Source: Toxonevra muliebris (Eukaryota; Arthropoda; Insecta; Diptera; Pallopteridae). From it: a stretch of DNA of 64,000 bases. A program made the position numbers and the translations under genes. This document shows positions 24,601 to 36,600 of the stretch, piece by piece. The notes under the pieces are model-generated. The model made no database searches. It worked only from the letters and a program-made list of their open reading frames with translations, and was not told where the DNA came from. The stretch covers positions 20,882,878-20,946,877 of the forward strand of contig OY829326.1 in assembly GCA_963691655.1 (NCBI GenBank), given 5' to 3'. Position 1 is the first letter of the stretch. Every line of letters begins with the position of its first letter.

Positions 24601-27600
24601 ACAGTTTGACGGCAGACCTTCAATTCTTTGGCCAATTTTTTGTAGGAACAATTTGGATTTTTTTTTGAAAATTTTTAATAATTTTAAGACGTACTTGTTT
24701 TTCTTCACTCATTTTGATCAAACTCACAATAAATCAACATGTTTGTTATTAAAAATAACAACTGACATATTTTTCAAAGATAATTAGATCAAAGAAATTT
24801 TTCAATTTTATACAAAAAAAAAAAATTATTATGTAAAACGTGTGTTAAGATTTTTTCAATCTCACTCCTTATTTTAAGACACTAAGTTACTAATGGGAAA
24901 CAACGAAGAAAAAGAAGTACAAAGCACTTGTGACTTTAGTGATTAAAAGTGCATTCAGCTCAGTGAGTTTTTGGAACATTATAAGTGCATTGAAGGGTTT
25001 TAAGGCATCGGATAATTTATTGCAAGAAATTGCAAACTATATCGAAAAGATGGTACTAATATATACCGATGACGACCTGTAAAAGTACCGGATAACGGAA
25101 GATGTTCCATAGGGCTCCATGCTCGGTCCAACACTATTGAACACAATGTATGACCTCATCCGAAAATTTGATCTTTTTCAGAATACGATGATCATAGGTT
25201 GTGTAGGTAGTAGCTAAATATCTGAGCATCAGAAGACCGAAGTCTTGCGCAAAAACCTAGTCATCATGGTGGGTGATCATCATATCATCTCGGGTTCATG
25301 CATTACACTGTGCAACACATTTTTCTAACGGGGAATCGGCCAACACAGGTCGATAATACTGGTCTAGAGTAACAAAACCCTAAAAAGGTTTTGTAAAGTT
25401 AGCTCGCTTTCAAAAGTTATAGGCATTCAAAGTTTGCCTTTTTCAGCTTATTTTTTAAAAGTTAAGTGCTAGTTTTTTACTACTTTCTTCAGCGAAATAA
25501 GAACAGAAACAATTTTAACATTATAGAGTTTTCATATTAAGAAGTTTAAACTATCTATTACATGGCTTTTGCAAAAAATAACCAATAATACTAGTAACGA
25601 AAATGTGTAGAATTTGGGATTTGGGATTTGAAATTTTTGTTTAATTATAAACAGAAAATAGAACTGCCAGTAAAAGGGCTACACAAATGAGCAGTGCGCT
25701 AACGCCCATCCTGCCGAATATCGGAGGTCCATGGGACGGCATTAGTCGTTAGAAGACGCAAAGAGCCTTTTGCTGAATTTTCTACAGAAGCCAACCGGAT
25801 CAACATGTGTGCAAAAGCTTTTAAAAGGGGAAAACAGAATGTAATGATTACGCTGCAGCGTGCATTACAGAACTCACTGTAAATCCCATTAAAACAAAAG
25901 TTACCGAAACTATAGAGCCAGTAATACTGTACAATCGGACTGAAAGCTGCTGAACAATAACTAACGATTAAATGTTGACGCTTATTACGGCTTTCTGAAG
26001 TAATTCCTAATGAGGGTTATGGGAGGAATATTCGTACGCATGAAAAGTGATTTTAATATGGGAATATCTCGCACTGACTCGTTTAAAAAAGAAAGAAAAA
26101 AATCGGTATTTACATTTGTATAAATTTTTTAAGTAAATTTTAACAAAATCGAATTTCGATATCTGTGAAATTTTTATGTTCTTTCAACTGTTGTTTTTGC
26201 TTTTTAATGCAAATTGCTGTGACCTCCCCGACTCAAGCTAAGGTCATTTACGAAATCACAACAGCTTGGTATGCGCATGTTCTACAGACAGAGGAGACAC
26301 ATTTTTTATGTAACCACTTTTTACGCACACACAAGAGCTGAAATGTTGACCAGTTGAACTCCGCCGTCGCAGACTTAAGTTGACAATTTTTCTCGAAGTA
26401 TGCGGCAAAGGTTGCCAAGGAAATCTACATGTAATAAAACAACTACAAGCTATCGCTGCTTACCAAAAACAAGAAAAAGCAGCACGAATGAGCATCGATA
26501 GTGTTTAATTTTTTCGCTCTACCATTAGCAACAACACACAGTTACACAAATCGATTTAAATCTTTTTACTAAATCTTCTTAAACATTTTTAAATGTTTAA
26601 TTATAAAGTTTTTTGGTTTGTTGTTGTCTTTTTTTTTTTTGGGTTGATAAGCTGCGTGAAAAATGTGAAATTCGAGCTTTTATTTTCTTAACTGTTTCTT
26701 TGGTAGCAGAATTGATTTTGCGTGTCTTTGAATAAGTGAAGAAAAAAAACTGTGAACTTTTTAGTTTTTTTTTTTTTTTGCTTGAGTTTTCTCACAAATT
26801 ACAAGATTTGTTTTTTTTTTTTTTGTTTTTGTTGTACTGTTTGTTTTTGGGGCGCCAACGTTTCGCCTTTAGTTCCGCATTCACATTGCTACGAGTTTTT
26901 TTTCATCTTCTTGTTTTTTTTTTAGCTTTTTGTTTTTCTTCTTAAGTTTAAAGATTTTCATTTCGAATTCGTGTGTTGAAAAATGCAACTGACAGTTTAA
27001 CGATTTGTAGCGGTTGTAGTAGCGGCGGTTGTTGCTGTTTGTAAAATTGCTACATGCAACCGTGCTTTACAATTGCAATCTTCTCTGCTATTCGCAGAAA
27101 TTTCGACAATTTACGGTGTTGTGTCTGACAATTTTTGTGTTTTTGTTTTCCATCCAAAATGATCTTCTTAAGACACAAGGCAGAAAAGAAAAAAGCAAAA
27201 ACTGCAATAACAACAACAGCAACAGCAACGAAAAATCCAACCAACAAATGCCAATTGTTGTCCACTTAAGACATCGAACAAGACTAATTGAGCTTATAGC
27301 GTATTTAAAGAAAGGTCGTCAACGATTTGTCTCTTTTTATCATTTGTGAAATGTGGCGCCAATTGCAATAAAAACAGTACAAAAAACATTTCACTGTAGG
27401 TAGGTAGTTTGTTATTTGAGTTTGTTTTTATTTTAAAGGGTTAGGTTAATTTGACTCTTGGCCTAAACCCTTTTACGCCTTCAAAATACTTTGAAATTTG
27501 AAATGTGACCATAGGTTAAAACTTAAGCTGCTGAACTGAAGAAAAACTTTCGTCTCAATCAATGTATCAATGAAAATAAATTATTCATGTATATTTCTTA

Positions 27601-30600
27601 TTTGCAACTAAAAGGAAACATAAACTGCTTTCTTCTAGCTAACGTTTATGCAGATAACCCTTCAACTTAACGGTAAAATAATAGCTAAAATTGTTAAAAC
27701 TCATAGATAAATTTTTAGAACAAGAACAAGCGGAAATACGTTAGCTTTGAAGTTTTTTTTGAAATATCTATTTGCACTTTGATGAACAAAGTTAAGAAAG
27801 ATGACTCATAACTGATGTGGAAAAAACATTTCGATGTTATGAAATAACATTTACTTAAATTTCTGTATAGAATATATAAGAAAACTAACAAGAATCACTT
27901 TTCTTCCATCGATCTAGACTTTAAAATCTGTTAAGAAGGTGCGGTAAGTCTCGAGTTAAGGCTTATTTATCATAAGAAGCGTTTTATTTTGTGGAAAATA
28001 ATGGAAATGGGAATATACATATCGCTCTCTTGCTGCAAGACTGACATAGAGCTAAAAAAGAAAATCGATTTAAGTATGTACAAATATCCTAAGATGATGT
28101 TCTGGCTCTACACTATGATAGTTAGACCCATCATAGCCTATGCGGGCCTGGTATGGTGGCCTAAAGCCATGAAGGGCTCAGCCATCACCAAATTTAACAA
28201 GCTCCAAAGGCTTGCTTGTGTCTAAATAACTAAAGCAATGCGTACCTGCCCAACTTTTGCTATTGAAGCATTGATTGGCCTGGTGCCGTTACACATTTTC
28301 ATTAAGAAAACAGCCGCAAATACTGGCCTGAGGCTGCAAATCTCGTCAAGTCTGTTAAAAGGCAACTCTGGTCATATTAGCATAATTGACGAGATTCCCA
28401 GCTCTCTAATCTGTGCTGTATAGATCTAAGTTTCGGGAGGAAATTTAACATTGTTTTTCCTTCCAGGTCCGATTGGGATGGCCAATGCCCTAACTTCGGT
28501 CCCTATGCTCTCAATTGGTATACAGACGGCTCGAAGATGGATTATGGTACTGGTGCCGGTGTTGAAATATAGCTGAAATATACGCTATTGAGACCTGTGC
28601 TAGTTTAAACCTTCATAAGGGTCTGAAAGGCGTAATTTTTTCAGACAGCCAGGCGGTGCTCTTAGCTCTCTCCTCGTGGTGTTTTTCTTCAAAACTGGTG
28701 AAAGAATGCTTTGAGAGTCTCCAATTGTTTAAGTAAATAGATGACACTAAAATTTCTGTTATTTATAGAATTTATTTTTAAAAGTATATTTCGCCTTTAT
28801 AATTCACTTTTATATACAAAAAAGAAAAATTCTTCTTCTTTACGCTTCATGCACAATTGCAGTCTTGCTGTTGGTCTCTTCATTTGGTGAGTTGCATATG
28901 TGGTGAGTTTGAATGCTTGCTACTTTGATTCATGATTTTGAACACCAATGTTTGTCTACCCACAACAAAGTTACGCTTTGTTGGGTACTCGGGCATTGTA
29001 GCATTGATGGTAATGAGGTTGCCGATGAACTGGCTAGGAAGGGTTCATTGACTATGCACATTGGCACCGCTCCGTTCTGTGCAGTCGGCTGGGCCTCCAC
29101 GAAATCAATCGTTTAGGAGTGGTCTAAGGCAATATGGCTATATTATTGGAAGTCTATTCCTGGTTTAAGGCAGGCAAAAACGCTTATCGTTCCGCTTGCC
29201 CACAATCGGCCCATCCAACCTTAGGCGGCTGGTGGGCTATATGTCTGGGCATTATGTGCTCAGATATTACCTAAACAAAATAGGTCTGTCCAATGAGACA
29301 GAGTGCCGTCTTTGTCTAGAAGATGACGAAACGACAGCTCACATTCTGTGTGAATGTCCGGCGTATGATTAACAAAATCCTCTTCAGCAAACGACGTTTT
29401 GGTTTTCATTAGGTCAGCTGAACGTCTTTTTTCTGGGTTATGATTTCAAATATTAGTAGCTTATATAGGATATTGAAAGATTCTAAGATCACTGATGAGG
29501 AATTGTGGCGGATTCCGAAACGGCCGTCTGATTTGCCCGTCTCTATATACATTGTTGTTGTGATGACTAAATTTCTTATTTTATTGGAATATTATAAGTA
29601 CAACTTTGAAGTATTTCTTGAACATATATTTTTTTCTCTAGTTATTTTGATTAGGTAAAGGGAAGGAGAAATAGAAAAATTGGTTCACTTTTTTTTAAAA
29701 AGTAGTTAGAAACCGGTGGAGGGGATATTTTTTTGTCACAGATAGATGCAGAAATTTTTAGCAGAGTAAGCCATAAGCAACTAATTTGTTCAATTTGTTA
29801 ATTTTGTTCGCCTCGGTGGTCTAGTGGCATCATACTAACATCTCAGGGGTTTCAGATTCGATTCCCGTTAGGGGCATGGCCATACGCTTTTCTTAAAAAC
29901 ATCATTATTCAAATATAACTTATAGCCCAAAAACCAATCTCATATAAAAATGATCCCTTCTGCGTATCGCCACTCGACTGTATGAACGAACACAAATGCA
30001 GCAGCGACGCCCATTATGGCGAATACATACACAAAAGTTCCATCTTGAGAGTGATGGCATGAAACAGTGAAATCCCCACGCTCACCACCAAATGTCAGCC
30101 TTGACACAAACCGGATGCACACAGTTTGGTGAAAACGCTGATCTTGAGCAACTTCAAAAGATGACAGCTCCATCAACTCAGGATCATCAGCGTTAGGACA
30201 GTCACCTGCCCAGCTGATAGCAAAATGACTAACGAAACTAATACCAGGTAACTAATTAGAAACTAAAATTTTAGTCATGACTAACGAATCTGAACTCAAT
30301 TTAGTCATGATTAAATAGTCATAATCACAACTAAATGAATAACTAATGAATTACTTAGTCATTCAATTATTTGTTTTCGTTCTGTGACTATTAAACATCT
30401 CGAAAGCCAACTTCGGACTTCAGAAGCCATTACGATAGAAGGTACATTCATTACATATCATGTAGTAAAGGCTAAAAACTAGTTGTTTTTACAACATTAA
30501 GGCGTTAAGAAGATGTCCTTATTTGTACAGTGTATACGTAAAATTGTTTCTTTTTTGATTTCTACTTAACTCATAAATAGTCAGTCAAACTAAAACTTCA

Positions 30601-33600
30601 ATTGAAGTAGAACATTATAAAATTTTAAAAACTAAAATTTTGCAAATGCATACAAAATGATATCAAATTATCATTGTTTGCTTAATTTAAAAATAACATT
30701 TGCAACTCAATAAAATGCAATAAGAGCAGCAGCAGCAACAATAAAAAAAAACAACAATTGAAACAAAAAAACAAAGTACCAAAATAAAGACACACAAGAA
30801 TTGCATTTAACAAGAAGTAGCAAAACTAACTGCAGAAAAAAAAAACAAATACTGAAAGTAAGAAATGATGATCATACCTCAAGAAGTCATACGCTCAAGT
30901 TTAAGCAAATTAAAGCAAGCAGAGATACAGATAGACAGACAGAGATATACCTATGGTAGTAGGTATATACATATGTGCATATGAGTATGGGAGCGTTGAA
31001 GAAAAAAGAAGTAGGTATGTAAGTGCATGAAATATTTACAACCGCATCTTCCATGGGCAATTTAATTAAATTGTTGAGCTAAAAAAGAAGCAATAGCAGC
31101 ACCACCATCGCCACTAACAGCAGCAGTTGAAACAAAACAGACAACAACAATAACGAGCAACAATTACAAGCTGTGCATTGTGTATGCTACAAATTTATGC
31201 AAACCGTAAGCATTTTTACATTTTTGCGAATGCAATTGGCAGTGAAGCGATACGAGATGCAATGCAATGCAATGAAATGTGCAATGTTGCTCCCCCTCGC
31301 ATCAGCAATACAACAACAGCAAACAAATAAACACAAAAATTGTTGCAATGATGCAGCGGATGCAGTTGGCAATTGTGTTGTTGCTGCTGCATGCATAGAA
31401 TGTTGCATATCTACCGCGCTTGTTAATTTTTGTATGAAGAGTAGAGGGAAAGGCAGAGCATGCTGCAATTCGTCGTTTTCTTCAATGTAAGTATTCTTGT
31501 GAAAAAAGGTAGGAGTTTTCTGAGTAGTTTTTTGTTTTCTGTGGAAAAAAGCGGCACATATTGTTTGCATACTTTCACTTAATTAGCTGCAATGCACTTA
31601 AGCAGCAACAGCAACTAAAACAACAAAAACTGCATTCGAAGCAACAACAACAAATTGATGCTGAAGCTGATGTTGATGCAGTTGTTAAAAATGATTTTGT
31701 CGTTGATTTTATGATGTTTTATTTCTAGCTGCTGTTGCTAGTTTATTGTTATTGTAGCATTTTAGTTTTATTTTTTTTTTATTTTTTTTTGAATTTGTGT
31801 TGCTTCATTTAACTTATGAGCGCAGCAGCATCGCTGCATGCAACATTTGCTGCATTCCTGCTACACTACGTTCAGTGTTGCATATTTTATGCCAACGAGT
31901 GTAAAATTAGTTTAAAAATAATATTGCGCGATGACAAAAAAAAAATTTGTCATCTTTTTTTTTCTCTTGCTGTTGTTGTTTATTTATTTGTATATTTTTG
32001 GAATTTGTTTTTTTTTCTGTGACTTTTCTTTTGTGTTGTTCATTAATTTTTCATATATTGCCAACACCCACACACACTTGCTGCTTTTCTGCTTGCTGCA
32101 ATTCAACCAACCGTTGGTTGGGAATTAGTAAATTGCAAATTTAAAATGCAAATTGAAAATTTTCTTAAAGTTTATCGTTGCGGTGAATCAATTAATTTTA
32201 AAGCGCACACACCAACAACAACATTTTTAAAAGATAATCCATTGTTGTTGTTAATGTTATTGACTGTTGATGTTGTTGCTATTGCTAGTTTGTTTTTTTT
32301 TTTTTTGTTAAAAAGCGTGGTTGGAAAAATTACATTTTCCTTTGCGTCACCCAACAAACACGTAAAGTGTGTAAAGTATACACTAAAGTTACAAAATTTT
32401 TGACGCGACATTATCCATGAGAGTTTATTTTTAATCGTAAATGCTGCGCAAACATATTTTTAAACATAAATATACATAGATAATTTTACTATTTATGTAT
32501 GTATGGTATATAAAATAGCAACAAAAAATTTTTTAGTTAATTTTGCATGGTGTTGCTGTTGCCGTGACTGCTGTAGTGGTTGCTGTTTTTTGTTGTTGTT
32601 GGTTTAATGTTTATTAAGAGTTTATTATACTATGTAACCATTATCAAATTTGTAATTGCAACATTTATGCCATAGCAAGCAAATATATTTTTTATCTTAC
32701 ATTTTGACATAGTATTTCTAGAGTTAACCTCATACATAAATATATATATAGTAAAACAGAATTTTTTTAGCCTTCGTTGGCTAGCTCGCGTAATGTTAGT
32801 GAATTTCAATAATGTTAAAAAAAACGTTTTAGTTTTAACCCGTGTGTGGTATAATTAGATTGAAAAAATATTGTATTAAAGTTGGGCAGATTGCATATGA
32901 TTAGATTTGAATTGTGTTATAATATATAGAGAGTCCGAAGTTCTATTGTCATCATTTCTATAACATTTATAGTATTTTATTTTATAAAATCTACTTCAGA
33001 TTAGACTTTTTACTGAATTTCGTCATTATTTTTAGACATTGTTTTTTGTTTCTTATAAGTAGGGGGAAGACTTCAGGTTGAGACGGGTTTTGTTTTTATG
33101 CCCAAAATTTTTACTAAAAAAAAATATCACAGAAAGCTATATACCGTTGCAAACGTAATATCTTGGGCTACACCTTTGCTTTGAAAATAATGGCCAATTT
33201 TCCTAACTTATGTTTTTTGGCAAAAAAAAAATTATTGACATGCAGGTTGAGACAGTCATAGAAATTGAGAAAATGTTGGGACAAAAAAAATTATGACGAT
33301 GAATTTCAAAGTATTACTGTTAATTTTTTTTATTGTAAAGGCCTCAGCCATGAAGAAGAGAAGAAAAGATAAGAAATTTCATTAATTTTCGTCAGAAAGA
33401 TCAGCATTAGAGTCGCAATTTCGGCACGTGAAATAACTTCGCGTTATGTTGGCACACTTTAAATGGAATGGTTGTTGACACTTGCTGCATTCCACGGAAT
33501 TTGTGCTAGTTAGTTTGGCTGGTACATTCTTCATATACTTAAAGCACGGTTCACGCAAAATTGGCACGCAGGAAAGTTGCTGTATCTTTTTAACCAGAAT

Positions 33601-36600
33601 ACTCAGAATAACAAACAAGGCATTGAATGATAAGTTTAATATTGTGTTTTAATACTATAATATTAAAAGATTTAAATTTCTTTGTTGTGCAAAAAGTTCC
33701 GGGTATTCCTTTTAATGGACCCCATCAACCTTTGAACATCCGCTCTGGATACTTTTGCTGCTATTTAGTTCCATTTTCGTAACATTGAATTCACATTTTT
33801 GACAATACCTGCATTTTTCTTCAAATTCTATTTTGTAATAGCCCAGTATTTTTCGATCGGTCGAAGCTGGGGGCAATTGGGTAGATTCATATATTTGGGC
33901 ACTACATCTACTTTATTTGTCTGATACCAATCCATGGTTTTCTTAGAGTAGTGGCAACTGGCTAAATCAGGCCAAAACTTCACTGGCGAATGGTGGTGAC
34001 GAACAAATGGCAATAGTCGTTTCGAAAGGCACTCTTTAATGTAAATATCAGACGTCATAGAAATCAACATCTTCATATGAAGACGACATTTTCTTTTTTT
34101 CGACTGTCCGTGTTCGCTTATTATAAAAGTTCAATAGCAATTCTGAACATAAACAAGCATTAAAATGAGGTCTCCGACGTTTTCTCTTCAAAACATATAA
34201 CGGCACATAGTATCTCAACCTGCATGTCTTTATGTGTCTCAACTTGCAAGCATCGCCGATATTTTGAAATGATGTACTATTTTTTTCACTATGCAAGATA
34301 TGTTCAAAATTCCTTCGGAGCATTAAAATAGAGCAAAAACTGTGGCACGAATGTTATATTAACCTCTTTGTACGGCTTCAATAACTACATTTTCTTACGT
34401 TTAGAAAATTCTCAAATTCATTTTTTTCACAAAAATTGTTTGGATATTCTGTTTGAAACATAAGGAATGGCAACAAGTAGGTCTGCCATGAAAAATTTAC
34501 TAATGATGTTATATCAACGTGACAGCAGAAACATTCGTATCGTTAGTGGAAAGAAACAAAAATATTGGACTGTCTCAACTTGCATGCCTTTCCTCTATAA
34601 GTAAGCGTACCATTTAGTAATTTGCCTTCAGAAGGTAATTTAGTATTAGAAAATAGGAATATGGGCTGCTCAGCAGGTTTTTTCAATAATCAATCATCGA
34701 GCAAAAAAGATTTTTATAAATTTTTTCTTGAAAAATGTAATTTGACAAATAGCGACTGTTTCAATAAGTTTTAAGAGTTGATTACATTATGCTAGTCAAA
34801 AATAGAGACAAACGGGGAACTTAGGGAGTGACTTTTGTATAGGTATACTGAGTTCAGATTCATCGGCTTTTTGGCTGTAGTTTAGGAAAAATTCGTCTTT
34901 GAATTTTGCTGATTTCAGTCGGGTTCGTTGGTGTTATAGGTCTAAAACCATTTTTAATATCACATTACTATCTTCGGCAAGGTTAGTATTACGATCAATA
35001 AATTTTCCAAATACACTAATACAAAAAAATTATATTCTAATATTTATTTCGACTAAAATATAGAGAAAACCCCAAGACGGTTTTTTGAAATAAACAACAA
35101 CGATTTTTTTTCCAGAATTTTAATTCAAATTCAAAAAACTTTGGGGTTTTCTTGACATTTTAGTCGAAATAACTACTTGAATGCAATTTTTTTGTAAATT
35201 TATTGGTTGAAAAAAAATACAACTTTGCCAAAGACAGTAATGTGATTTTCAAACGGTTTTGAACTACGAAGACGGATTTCTCTTAAACTAGAGCTAATCC
35301 AGTTAAAAGGCCGATGGATTTGAGCTCAGTGTATCCATATGAAAGTCACTCACTAGGTGCCCCGTTTGTCTCTATTTTTGTGTACCAATTTCAAGCACAG
35401 TGTTATTATTCAAAGATACCTCTGCATTATATTTTTGCCCTGAATTAATTTACTCTAAAACTTTTGATATTTTTTTTTATTTTCTGATGGAAATCGTTAC
35501 AGCTCTTGTTTAAATTAGGCTTAAATGTTTCCATAAAAAATTTGGAATTTTTGTTTCATCCAAATTGTTTTTTACATAGCCGCTGTCATATATTTTTAAA
35601 CATTTTTTTCATCTCTTTTTTTCTTTTTAAATTTATTATAGTTATTTTCCTTATATTTGTTCATAAATAATGTTACTTTATTCTCCTAATTTTATTAGAA
35701 TTTGAGTAAAATAATTAAAAAAATTTTTAAAATTAAAGAATACACAAAATCTTTGGTACATATATGTACACTTTTTCAGCAAATAGGTTAATTGAAAAGA
35801 TTATTTCAGTTGGTAGAAAAAGAGCATTATTTCAAAGAAGTATAGTATAGAGCAAGATATTTTAAGTTTCTGGTAAAAACGAGTCTCTGAGGTATAAGTT
35901 ACAATAGGTATAAGAAATTCAATTCTTTTCAATATCTATTGATTTTAAATTTTGATTTCCATCATCATGATTTTTTAAAGTCTTTTAAGTAGCCAAAATT
36001 ACTAGATTGGGGATTGCTCTTCATCGTTTTTGTTCATTTTTACCCTCTCAATCTCTATCCAAATATCTGATTTTTGTACAAATTCCGATTCTCACCACGA
36101 CACGTGAAGTTAGTTACTTCGCCGTTTGGATCAATAATTACAAAATAAAAAAAATCCCTGTAGCCGTGATCTTGCTTCCTACTCTTAGATTATAACCCCA
36201 AATAAATCTGCTTCATATGATTTAGCAAGAATATTATTTCCGAAGGCCTTTTGCTTGATTTTTCTATTCGAAAATCTTTAAATACTATTCATAGTAATGG
36301 GTGAGAAATTAATACATATTGATAAGATTCGATTTAACTGGATACAATAAATAAATATGTTGGTACGCATTTCTGTAATCACAGTAGAATTTTTCCATAA
36401 TATTTGTCTTTTCATAAAATATGAAATATAGTTCCTTTTTTTAAAAACCTTCCTTTAACATCCTCAAACGCAGGTGTAGAAGATCATATAAAGTAATACA
36501 ATAAACCAGGCAAGCAGCAATCAGAGCAGTGGAACACCATGAGATATTCTCAAAGTTAGTCTGGGAATGTCTAGAGCTTCTGAATGAATTAGGTAACACA

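Noticed and set aside
29810..29880. Candidate functional tRNA gene
   Set aside because: A and B boxes are present, but the T-arm and anticodon arm do not pair properly, so it is called tRNA-derived.
31173..31570. Long overlapping open frames on both strands rich in Cys, Ala and Gln
   Set aside because: They are driven by CAA/CAG/GCA microsatellites, and both strands are open for the same reason.
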